From the NCBI GenBank assembly GCA_914767715.1, contig OU612068.1:34720001-34784000 (forward strand): a stretch of 64,000 bases of DNA. Direction: 5' to 3'. The DNA comes from Membranipora membranacea (Eukaryota > Bryozoa > Gymnolaemata > Cheilostomatida > Membraniporidae). The notes under the pieces were generated by a model, which was given only the letters and a program-made list of their open reading frames with translations, had not been told where the DNA came from and did no database searches. Both the position numbers and the translations under genes were made by a program. Shown one piece after another: positions 1 to 22,373 of this stretch. Each line of letters opens with the position of its first letter. Position 1 is the first letter of the stretch.

Positions 1-331
1 TCTTCTTCTTCCAGTGTCCATTGTAACTAATTCTAAAGATTGATCATCAACAACCATATTGCTCTCTGTTTTAGTGTTAGATGATAATACTGGATAATAC
101 TGGACGTAATAAAACTTTACATATTCTCATCATATCCTGCTCAACAATGACAAGTGGTAAGTTACCGATTGCTAACACCTTATAGCTGAAAGTAGGAGTT
201 GCCTCTTTTTTAATTCTTGTGCTGATAAGGCTGTTTTGAACACTCCTCAAGTACAGGTTAAACTGGACTGCTATCTTCCAGGTCATTGGAGTTTTATCAT
301 AATTACTGTCGGTAACAGTTTTGCTCCATCT
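1..331 (-). CDS. Possible exon or gene fragment, unidentified, running off the left edge
   Basis: On the minus strand an open frame starts after an acceptor-like CTATAG near 340 and reads through residues such as KTPMTWKIAVQFNLYLRSV and FSYKVLAIGNLPLVIVEQDM, then stops near 77. The composition looks coding (alternating hydrophobic and charged residues). The stop follows an immediate 10-bp tandem duplication (ccagtattat twice, near 95-116). With one copy ignored, the frame continues to the window edge. Alternatively a short intron (gtaaag ... ctaacactaaaacag) begins near 122, but that join soon meets a stop. I do not recognise the family. It could be the end of a gene lying to the left, a pseudogene, or chance. 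Confidence 0.25.
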
Positions 332-2967
332 AGCTACTATCTATAGGTGAATTACTCCGGCATTCCACGATAAGATCTCGCTAAGTGTGGCTGGCAATTA
401 ATAATGGTGTAATATGCACTCACTGCACTATCTTATGGGTTGTATTGTATTATTAGATACCACAGTCTGTTTGCTACTTGTACTTTGGGACAAACTCCCT
501 ACTTGTGCAGACAACGGGCCACAAGCTGGGCCCTACTGAAACTAGCGAGTTGGGGGTATTGGCTAGTATAAGCTGCAATTTAAATAGGTAGTTGTGTTGT
601 ATTGAAACTTGCAAACTGTGTTTTTACCTAATGACTCGAAAATCTAATAATTATCTAAATGATATGATTTATTTATAACGTGTTAGCTATTGCTAATATG
701 GAGTGTCACTGCACTTTTCTCATAATTACTATATAAACCTGCATTTCTGAGAGTCCTTAGAAAATGAGCTTGGCAAATGATCAATATTTTGACAGCAAAT
801 TTACAGAGTTCTTTATTATGTAATACGCTTAGGTAGGCCAAGCCTATCGGACAAGTCCCATGCCCGATCATTTTTCATAAAATACACAAACTTAGAGTGA
901 AAAGGAGATGAAATGCGGTGTGCCGTTTGTAGTTACTTTTATATGTTAATGATGATTTCGTTTATACTCTTGAGACAACCTTACCATCCATAATTCTCTG
1001 GCCCAACGACCTCCTGAGAGAAATTTACAACCTAACAGTAAATAAGGGCACATTATCACAGAATATGTTTACTAAATTGTGTCATATGAATTAGTATGAG
1101 CAGTTTTGTTTACCCTGCTCCCAGTCCTTCTCTGGGTCCCTCAGGGGTATAGTATTAGTATCACTGTGTATCACTTGTTGTGGTTGTGCTTTTATATATA
1201 TTCTTTTATCCTCACAAACTTATATCGCATACTTCACTTTTGATCAGCGCCTGATAGTCAGTGTATATGATCAGATATCGGTCAGTATTACACTCATGTC
1301 ATATACCTGTACACACACACCCAGTTTGTACTGCCCTGCAGTAATCAAAAACCCTCTACAATGTCTATTATATAGGCATCAGTGATCAAACTCCATGGAA
1401 AGTGGGCGCTGCTTTCACTATTAATATTGAGCAGATTATTGATGCACAGCTCAGATTTCTCCGTTGGCTCTATGTTGCACACACCTGAGCTAATAGGGGT
1501 ATCCGAAAGTTAATCAAAGACCAAACCTAACCAACTTCATCAGGAATTTTGGGAAGGCCCAAGAATGATATAACACGCATAGTTGGTTTACCAGTACTCA
1601 AATTACGCTCTCAGTGTCTAAGAGAATTCAGAGAATGCACAACACACAACTACTCAGGTCGAACAAGCCACATAAGCTCTGATTATTTATATGACTTGGC
1701 TAAATAACAGGAGACAGCTGATTCATCGCTAATTTACTAATCTACTCCTGAATGACACTGAAACCAGTAATTTTCTTTCCAATGGCTTACTATAATTGCC
1801 ATGGTGATGTCTATCATCACCTTCCAGCGGTTCCCTTATAGTGCAGATCCAGGTTTATAAATAGTTATAACTGAAATAGTAATATATAAAGAAGAATAGA
1901 CAAAAAATGGAGCCAAAACAGTAACGTTTAAACAATAACTGCTCCGATAGCTCGCTGGCGTCCTGATAATTGTCGCTGTCAATATCATCGCAATTATCAT
2001 CACACAATATGAAATAAGAAGGTATCCCCTAGGTACCCCTAAGGTACCCCCTAGGTAAACTCCTTGGGTAAACAGTCAACAAGGTAAACAGTCAACAAGG
2101 ATTACTCTTTATGATAGCAGCTTGATCTCCTGAACTTTTATCCCCCCCCCCCCCGAGGTTAGTAACCTGTATCCTATAATGAAGTGCACTCATATTAAGG
2201 TGAGCCTTATATGGCTTCAGTCAAACCGTGGGCTCCATCATTCATAACATCTCAGTACATACCATGTAAACATTGGTTACTGACAGCTGAAAGCACTGAT
2301 GCCTCGAGCACTCACTCATGGTGTAGTACTGACAGCTGAAAGCACTGATGCCCCGAGCACTCATGGTGTAGCTACCTATAATTTAACTCATCCTGCCAAC
2401 ATCACGGAACCACAACCAATATGGCATAGCATTTCATTATGACGTAACACTCGAAGTGTTTGAGCAGTCAGTAGGTTATGGAGAGCAGCTTGCACACCCC
2501 GAGGCTTTTCTCTGTGCATGTGAGAGACGAATATAAGACAGGCACGCAATTATTATACCCTCATTGTGTATGGTTACAACGAATCGGGAGGAAGAAAAAT
2601 GCTGATTAAAATACTCGACTTTTGAGTATATTATCACGTGATTTAGATAGAGCCTGCCAAACATATAGGACTTGATGATGTTTATCCACACTTAAGAGGA
2701 TAGATAACAAACCATTTTATAGCGTGCTGCAGTCTGACAAAACAGGAGTCACAACTTTATTATCGGTGTTCGTTGGAGCAAGATCATAAGCACATTCTTG
2801 CTTTGTCAGTACATAAAGCGATAGGTTTGCTTGTGAAGTATAGCTGCCGAAAAAACAGTTGCCTTGTGGTTGGGAAAACAAACACACATATTATAGGGTG
2901 CTGAGAAAACTGCCTACACCTACTCGCTAATTTTACACACAATCTGTGGATTATACAAAGATACAGA
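332..2967. other. Non-coding region upstream of FAM107
   Basis: AT-rich with no supported exon. It contains a C-homopolymer near 2142-2154, short related repeats of a taggtacccc type near 2030-2100, and a roughly 49-bp tandem duplication near 2279-2376. The first-exon promoter of the following gene should lie here, but I see no clear TATA box. Confidence 0.5.
2279..2376. repeat. Two-copy tandem duplication, about 49 bp
   Basis: The phrase actgacagctgaaagcac followed by tgatgcc and gagcactcatggtgtag occurs twice in direct succession, with one short insertion (ctca) in the first copy. Read directly from the sequence. Confidence 0.8.
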
Positions 2968-5900
2968 ATGTTCAAGAAAAAGAACAAACTTCGACGTGCC
3001 TCTGCACCGGCTATGTTGATGACTAAAGGTAAAATCAATCTCCAATATTATAATGAATGATATGAGATCCTACATTTCCATTCAGCCTGCATCAGTTAGA
3101 TTTATGCTGCAAGGAGTGCAAAGTTAAAGACCAGCTTAGTGCATATATCTTATAACTACTGTGCATAATATCAACATTAGATCATAGGTACATTTTCCTT
3201 GACCATTTTGTCCGGGCGGGCGGCTCTCAAAACAGGTTCTGATTGATTATAAATTAAACTATCATTAGGGCCAAGCTACCGTTACGCTTTTTGTGGGATC
3301 AGCACAAACTTGCATCAAAAAATTGTCATCAATGATAGTTTATAATATAATCAATCAAATTGATTCTATGGATCAGCAAGACATGACCGGTAATGCAAAC
3401 CACCTTTAAATGTGACCAGGGAAAAAAATCTCATTTATTCACAAATCCACTGCTTGCTCATCTCTATAGGAGATGCTCAAATCAACCAGCAAACAATGGC
3501 CGATGGCCGTCGATCGATCGGCGATTCTTTTTCTTGCCTTGCACATATTACTTTTTTGGCATCTGGGAAGGAGGAACAGGTTAAACATGAGATGAACTTT
3601 TGCTGAAACCAAAATAACCACAGAAATATGTCACACTGATGAACCTAGCATATGCAGACAAAAAGTCAGCACAACAGGCAGGCGGGTATTACACTACACG
3701 ATAACTAGGCAACATTGCGGTTAAAATCATGAATTGTTTGCAATATTTCCTCATAGAGACTCCTTCTGGTCTTTCTATTGGCCATGTATTTTCACCAATG
3801 ATATTGACAGGACTGCTAAATTGGTTTCTAGATTCAAAATATCCTAAATATACAGCTTATTGTTTATATTGATCATAAGAGGCTCTGCAGATTGAAGGGC
3901 TGGAATCTCAAGATAGTTTAGATCCCTGGGGATAGTTTGATTGCTATGAATGAGTGTAGCCTGGTCCATTGTATACTACCTGTTTGCAATAGTTACACTA
4001 GGTATGCTTAATTTTATCTAGCCCCAAATACAAACCAAAGACCGTTAACAGCTGAGCTGTCACACATTATTAGGATGGATATAGACATTATACCATGACC
4101 AAGAATATGGGGAAACATATAACGTTGTTTCTCTGCTAGCTTATGCAAAGTTGGTTGGTAAAGTTTGGTTACATATTTGTGCGTTAGATTCGTTGTTGCT
4201 TGGGTACGGCGAGCGATCAGGGAGCGAGGTAAACAATGTCTCAATAGATCCAGATGTAACGCAATGAATTTTGACAATCAGACAAGGTAAACATAATTGG
4301 TAGTCTGTCTATCTGTTTGCAAAAATTTTCATCACGCTACAGAGATGTTTGTGACTCTGTGATCATTGCTGGCTGTCGCCTTGCTAACTGGTCAATCCTT
4401 TCAATCCATCTAATCAATCATTGGGTAGAGTTCAGAAAACTCGGTTTTATATCTTGAATGTTATTCTATCGGACCGCTGTTTCCCAATATGCCTAATGAC
4501 ATGTTGGCTCGGAGCGGTGAGACAAACCAACAATTACATGCATTGGAACACTGTGGTTGACTAGCGATAGGCGATCAGTAATAAGAGGTGGCGAGTGGGC
4601 ATCTAGATCATAGACTAACGTTTTATATGTCTCAAGGCGATTCCCATCCTGGTAACTGCAGCATTCTAGGCAAGATAACAAGAGTCAAGAGTCTCATGTG
4701 ACCCTATAAACTGAGTATAAACTGAGTATAAACTAGTGATAGCGCCAATCTAATAATGTACAAGTTTTTACATCTGTTCAATTTCATATTGATAAGCAGT
4801 TGGTCATCAAAGAGCATCATGTCATATATGACCTTAGCCTCTCTCGTCAGTATCAGAACGCTCTCAGTGTAGTCGCTGTGCCTGTGGGCTCCTGGAGGGG
4901 TGAGGGGGAGGGAAGGGGGTGGTTAGCTCTCAGTGTAATAGCTGTGCCTGTGGGCTCCTGGAGGGGTGAGGGGGAGGGAAGGGGGGTGGTTAGCTCTCAG
5001 TGTAATAGCTGTGCCTGTGGGTTCGTTGAGGGGTAGCTCAGTTTGGGTACTGACATTGACTTTATAATAATTTCATTATTAGGTCTGTGGATACTGATAA
5101 AAATCTAGTGAGAAACATTTCAGTAAATATCATGTTTGCCGTCTCTACGGAGCACAATCTCTTATCATATAGGGCCTAAGGCCTGGAATGGTTATCTCTC
5201 TCATATTATGTGTAAAGTGGTAGCATGGAATTCTATCTAAAGTATTATCAGCTCTTTTTCACTCAGTGTGTTTAAAATTATACTCTGAAATTTACAAATA
5301 AGAGAGGGTAGAACGCCCATTGAGCCCTAAGGGATTATTCCTGTATGTAAGTTATAATAAACGAAATATAAAGCCACCCTCTAGAGATTTTTTGCTGATT
5401 TACTCATCTAGATGAAAAACGGATTAATTTGAAGTGGCAAAATGTAAACATTTTTATCTGATACGTAGTTCTAGAAGTGCACCGTAGAAAGCTAAGATAA
5501 TCTTCCCATGCGATATAGATTCTTTCTCTTTAGTTTTTACGACTACACCGCATGAACTTGTTTGTTGAGATTTATTTGAGATATTTTTTCCTGCAGCTCC
5601 TATGATAACTGGTGCGGACTTGCCTCCCCCAGATTACATAGACTCAATCCCAGAAGATGACCCCACACTACGGGTGCCCGTCATTATACACTATGATGAC
5701 TGGGCCACAGGCTCGGGGGCCAACGATCAATTAACGCCTGATGGTAAAACAAATTGCTTCTCATTGTTTTCACTGATTTAAGGCACAACCCATTTCACGC
5801 TTGTCTTTCTTGTTTCAACTTGTTCAATTAACCCCTTCCACCAACTACTATCCAGCAACAGTCCAGAAGGCGCTGATATATTTTCTATCTTGAATATTTA

Positions 5901-8138
5901 TTTCGCTTTTTCCATACACCGCCAGCTTTGATTCAAATATATAGTGACCTGTGCAGCTAAAATTTAAGTGATATAGTCAGCTCTAATATATTGATATCCA
6001 CATTTTATCACCCAAGAGAAGCCGCGAGAAGCAGCGGTCCTAATTTTCAATCAGCTTCACCCCATCAGAGCTATCCCTACATGTAAGGTGATAATAAGGT
6101 GTCACATCTTAGTAGCTCACACTCTCTCAGGGATAACTATCACTCTCTCAGGGATAACTATCCGGCGAGGACTGAGTCTGATCTCCACTCCCTGAGATAA
6201 TTAGATACCATTTTCACTCACTGTCACAGTCACTGTCACTGTTAATGTTTGATGTGTATCTTATACTAACATTAGTCCTGTGATTCCCACCTTCTTTACT
6301 TTGAGTAATATAAGCCACTCATCACCCGATACTATAACAAACCTCTCCTCCTTGTGCTGGTGTGTTAATCTGTACTTAAGATTTTAGATGTAAACACTAG
6401 CCTGATTCTCACAACTTTGCTTGCTCTGGTACCACGCTGTATAGCCTTGAGGGATTTACACCTGGGATCACTGTTTTATGTCTGTAGAATGTAGATACAT
6501 TTGGAGACCAACGTTTTGATATTTAGCTCTAGTAGTAGTAGAATAAAACCTCTTATGCTTGGGTTCATGAAAACAGTCATGCTCTTCTCTATAGCATTCA
6601 TTTTCAAGGTTTCCAGGTTTTCAACACATGCCATTGTATCTGCGCCGTCATTGGGGCCCTAACTTGTATGAAATGGTTACTTTTTAATCATTTTTTTCCT
6701 TTTGTAGAAAATTTACCGGCCCCACCAGCTGAACTATTGAAAGAAGACGACGAGACGTTCCCAGAACCTCCTCCTGATTATGATGAGAATATACCGGATG
6801 AGATAAAATACCCGGGTCTCATTCCTCCTCATAAACTTCCTAATCCAGTACTGGACTCTAATGACAGAAGACAAATACACAAAGACCTCAAATTCAATGC
6901 AAAACAGTAAGACACACCAATCTTTACACAAGCTGTTTTTCCCCTGTTGATTGTGCCACTGCATACATAGCTGACCCTTGCTCAGGTCAGCCATTGTTTA
7001 TCATGGTATTGTGGTAAAGGAAGATCACTGAACCCATGTTCTCCTCGATGTTTAATCATGTTTGCGTCCTTATCTTGTGGACTGCTGGTTATGTCGGTAT
7101 AAGATGCTTCCTTCTCTGTTATTTACATCATGTTTAGTGATAACCTCAGCCAAGCTTGTCATCAGCATCAAGTGATCACAATTTTATTATATTCCTATGA
7201 CATTTTGTTTGTCCAGAGAGATAAAATATTTTGATTAGTTCAGATTCTGATTTGATAAGTCCGTGTGGAATTTTTTAGTTCACTTGAGTATAATTCCTGT
7301 GTTTATATGAGGACCTCTTGTGTTTTACAGCGGTATAAATGTGCTCGACCAGAAAAATGAACTCCAAAAAGAAATGACTCGGAGAAAGACGGTCAAACAA
7401 AAGAAAGATGATGCTGAGCATCAGAAAAATAACAGAAGCAGCCTAGAACAGAAACTAGATCTACAAAAAGAAAAGCTTGATCAGGTAATTTCAAAATGAT
7501 ATCACATACTGGATATTCATTTAAGAATGTTCCACTGAGATACGTAAATCCCTCTACAGACATGGATATTTGAGTCACTTTACTGTGTTGCACTCAGTGT
7601 GCCTTGACCATACTTGTGGCCTTACTGGTAGTTTTATAACATCATCCTCTGGGTTGATTGAAGGATGATTCAGAATGAGGTCAGATTTTATTATTACACT
7701 GCAGCGGCACTTTAAATGTCACCGAGTATGATGTAGTAATAATAGCCACTATTATTACTTGTGGGAAGTTTAGAGTAATACAATTGCGTCATATCTAAAC
7801 TCGTTATTTCTGTTTTTTATGTGGGTGGTGGGGTCAGAGAGTCACTCACAGGATGCTGGTGGGAGTGGTGGGGGGGGGGCCGTGGTAGAAAGTACTCATT
7901 CACCCCATCAGCCAGTCTGACAGTGAAAGTGAAAGTATACTTGTATATATAGGCCCTTATTGTATACTCTGGTCTCACAAACCTGAACTGGAGACTCTTA
8001 TTATGCTATTTGCTAACTGACCCTCTATCCTTTCTCTTGTAGCGAGAAAGAGAGGAAAGTATATTAGAAGTACAGGAAACCAATCAGTCTGAACTAGCAA
8101 AGATTCATTCAAAAATCAGAACCAAAGCCATTGAATGA
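2968..8138 (+). CDS. FAM107 family protein (DUF1151), five exons, 218 aa
   Basis: Coding exons are 2968-3028, 5597-5743, 6708-6906, 7331-7484 and 8043-8138. All introns are GT-AG and the phases join to 657 nt. From about residue 105 to the end the protein follows the FAM107 pattern: KLPNPVLDSNDRRQIHKDL matches the conserved vertebrate segment with KLLNPVKASRSHQELHREL, and a Lys/Glu/Gln-rich coiled coil follows. FAM107A/B proteins are about 130-145 aa, actin-associated and stress-responsive in vertebrates. The first about 100 residues here are extra: a basic start with an RRAS motif at 9-12, then two acidic segments each carrying PPPDY (PPxY cores at 31-34 and 91-94). The first exon is inferred because its ATG frame and phase join exon 2; without it, translation could begin at 5602. 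Possible poly(A) signals lie near 9304-9322. Confidence 0.85.
4861..5040 (+). repeat. Minisatellite, about 67-bp unit, almost three copies
   Basis: The block beginning ctctcagtgtagtcgctgtg and including a G-rich tract (gaggggtgagggggaggg) is repeated at 4861, 4927 and 4994, the last copy being partial. It lies in the first intron of the FAM107 gene. The 78-aa frame read through it is a by-product of the repeat. Confidence 0.85.
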
Positions 8139-10166
8139 CGATCAGTATACTCAAAAGATTATATCTTCCATTCCCATCACCAAATCACAAGTCACAACAG
8201 GAAAACGCTCGCCAGCTGAGGACAACATGGCTGATGGTGAATTGTCCTCTCTTGCCTTAAATTATTACCGCCTTTGTGCCTCTAATCACTTTTGTGACCA
8301 GCACCGAGCTCATCATTGTAGAGTCAGCACTCTTACTGTGGTCATGGATGATCGACATTACTTCCTCATCTGAATAATTATCATTCCGCGTCACGACGCT
8401 CCTTGTTATTATCTACTGCAGATGGTGTTGTCCTAAGTTAGAAAAGGCATTAAAACACCATCAATATGTAAATTATATTAGCATCGATGGTTACGGTTAT
8501 CACAGTTTCCCACTATGATGTTGCTTTCCAATCGCACCAGATATGCACCACTCAAGAAAAAACATCAATGAAGAACTGAATTCGTGAGGACACTCATACC
8601 TTAGGTTAATTAGAGGCACTTCTGCATTCGGTGATGTATCATTAATGTAGTAATTTCATTCATTATCCGATTGGGACCTAGCAATTCCAAAAAAATCATA
8701 AGTCCATATGCGTGGTTTTCTATTCTATATTCATATTTTCTCATTATTCTGCACTGTGCTGCTTTTTGCATTCCATTCTGACATAACGATGCAGTCACCT
8801 GTGTTGCTTTCTTCACTAGTCAAACTACTAACAAATCAAGCTCAATCTCTATAACAGAGATATATTCATTCCTTTATATGGAGTCTGCGCTTTGAATATT
8901 TTTGTATGGTAGAAATGATATTAGAGGAGAATAAAAGATCTTATCTTAAGACCTCCATTGATTATTAATACTATACAAATTCATGTGGAGTTGTCCTATC
9001 AATATCCATGGGTATGCAACCCTGAATTCTATAGAATCATGTTGACATTCCCAATAGGGAGTGGGAAGGTATATCCATTATCCCACCCTCTCTGTATCAT
9101 GATCTTGAAATGATGACTATAACATATCATGACACTGCATGATTAGAAGAGGAAATTTAAAAGCATGCCAAACTAACTTCTTGAACAAAAACCTCTTCAA
9201 AATTGAGAACTGTTGTTGCATATATAGACTCTATTTTTAGAGGTTGATCTGCCCATCATTAGCTGCAGTTTAAGTGATTCGGTATTCAACGTGCTGTAAT
9301 ACAAATAAATAAAATAATAAATACCAAGGACATGATTCACAATGTATTAGTATTAGTATTTGCCTATGAGTTTGATGTTTGGCCTGATACCATTTGGATT
9401 TTGAGCACCTGTGCAATGTGGATGTAAGAATGTCTCCCGTGGATCACACAGCATTAGCAATAGGTATCTTTGATGGTAAATCTGATTTTGAGCTCAAGTC
9501 AACTATATATTTGTTATTTGGCTTTCCTCAACCTTAATTATCAAGCGATTTGATGTATGACTTAATGATATAAAGTTGGCTAGTCTTAGCCCCCCAGACT
9601 TTTGCCCCTCGCCCGACGGGGGAGGAAAGTTGGCTATTTTTAGTGATTTGTTACTTGACTAGATAATGAGAGAACAAGTGATTTTGCTGTCGATTATCTT
9701 TTTAAACATCTTTTGAGAAGGAATACTATCGTCCATGCTTCTAATGTTTTATTTTATGTTCAGATTAATGAAAAAATTGTTGGTGGGCTTTGTGCAATGA
9801 AAAACATGAGTGACCAGTGTTGTCCTAATTACAAACTCTATGATGAATGATGGGGTAATTGTCAACAGGATATGTAACAAAAAAATTATGAAGCCTGAGA
9901 ATTTTATTTGTGGTAGCTGTTGGAAATAAAGAGAGACGTCTACTTTCTATGCGCCAATTGTTGCAAAATGTCAGGGAGGATTTATTTCACAGAAAATGAG
10001 ACAATGAAAGCTGCTTGTGAAATTTCCTTCTCTGCTAATAACCTTATATGAATATGATTGGTTGACAATAACTATACAATGCCAAAATGTAAGACGTGAC
10101 ATTTTAATTGAATTATAAAAGGGGAAAGTCATTTGGAAAAATATACTTGATGGGACTGCACTAAAA
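8139..10166. other. Convergent intergenic region between FAM107 and GIT
   Basis: There are no supported exons. Plus-strand AATAAA-type signals near 9304-9322 suit the FAM107 3' end. Minus-strand AATAAA (plus-strand tttatt at 9981-9986 and 9903-9908) suits the GIT 3' end. The rest is AT-rich sequence with no recognisable element. Confidence 0.5.
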
Positions 10167-20537
<10,371 letters not shown>

Positions 20538-22373
20538 GTCAAGCACCATCAAACAGTTGTATAGTGAACTGTTATAGAAACCTAACAGTATCTATTGAGC
20601 ATTCCACTTGAAACCTACACTGCTGTAAGTCAATCTCAAAATTCAATGATCCTTTTACCAAAGAAAATAATATACTATCAGTTTATTCTGACATCACTTC
20701 CCACTCTTACTTACTGAGAGGGAGGAATATATCCTCTCTTTTACATTGAGCTCGTAACCAACTGAAAACCATAGCTTCATATAAAGTGCTATAAATTTAC
20801 TGGACCTCAAGACAGGACATATTTTTTCCTTACAACAAGCAAGTAAAAAAAATTCCCTGATGTAGAACTACAAATCGTTGAAAAACCACTACAGACGGGA
20901 AGAATTAAATGAGACCAATATAGACAAAAGCATATCTCTGGATATTAACCAAAGTTCCAAACCAACCAATCAACTGTTGCTCCCTGCATCAACGCCTTAC
21001 TTGCAATGTCTCTCACTTGCATCCACTTGCTTGCATACACTGGCTGGCACGCACAGGTCTACCCCAAATGCCAAAACCTGGGACTTTGGCAATTTTCGAC
21101 TGCCCTCTTGAGTTTTTTTTTGTTGTTTGAATGTAAATCACTGAGAAGATACATCCAACATGAATGGTCTCTAGAGTCAGAGGTAATTTCAACCGCACTT
21201 CCCTGAGTATTTTTATTTCGGTCGAAAGACTACCCCTAACTAAGCTAAGGCAAGCTGCTCATTTGATGGATTTATTAAGTCATCTGCAACTCATTCAGCA
21301 ACAACTTCAAATCCAAAATTTTCTTCCAGATCTCCACAGATGCGATGGCAAAAAAAGTGGTTCACAGACTGAGCTCATAAATACAGGTTTCCATGTGCAG
21401 GGTTTCTATGATATGCCCTATCTGTTTACTGTTTGAAAAGCTACAAGACATTTCATTGGTTTACCTCTCTCCCATGCTTCCTAAAAATTGATTTTCACGG
21501 GCGAATTATAAACAACCCCCAAACAACAAAAAAACACAAGGGGCAGTCAGCCAGCCAACATGGCCAGGGGCCTATATTTTAGAGGAGACCTGTGCTTGCA
21601 TCATTAACAAAATAACCGGTCTACCCCAACACCTTAGTCTCTGCTAATGATTGACGTCATGGAGTAGACTTGAACTGTGGCTTGCAATTGCATTAACAGA
21701 CTACTGCTCCAAATAGTGAATGAATGGAGTTCATTGACTGCTCCAAGTCACAAGTGTCTAAATCTTCTATAGATGGTTTATTTTCAAGTATTTAAGATAG
21801 ATACAATCTCGACAAAGCTTGTAAAGAAAGGCTAATATCATATTGTTATGAGCTAGTCCAGTTGGGTGGGTTAGTCCAAGGAGTTAGAGTTTAGGCTATA
21901 TGGTGGAGTGTGATCAAGGAGCATGACTCCGAGTCCTTGGTGGGACAAAAACACAGCAATGTATTTCATTGGTATATATGTCTATTTTTGATATACCCAC
22001 AACCAGTATACATATGCCTAGACAGGATTCCTCTATCATCAGAATGAGGTGAATTTATACCATGTTATACTTACCATGATGAACATAGATCAAAACATGT
22101 ACTTGTACATAGGTTTGCCACATTTGACTGCAGTTGATACCCATTATTGTAGTATATATATATATGAGTTTAAAAGCTTAAACCTTCTGCAGCTGGTAAT
22201 GGCATTCCTTTATTAAACCATGGTCAGCTTCATGAATAGGAGCTTTGGACGCTATGCATCAACTTTTTCAATAACAATGAATATCACTATTGTAGTCTGG
22301 TCTTTTATCTACAGGATATACACCACACAGTATACTACTGGATACTTATCAACACAGAACCAAAGAAGGGGAT
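20538..22373. other. Divergent intergenic region between GIT and CLP1
   Basis: About 1.8 kb separates the two start codons. It must hold both 5' UTRs and promoters. I see no clear TATA box, CpG-rich core or conserved exon. Short open frames at 20878-21436 have no family-like content. Confidence 0.5.

Noticed and set aside
20878-21436. Overlapping frames of 61-90 aa between GIT and CLP1
   Set aside because: Frames overlap on both strands without family similarity or splice logic.
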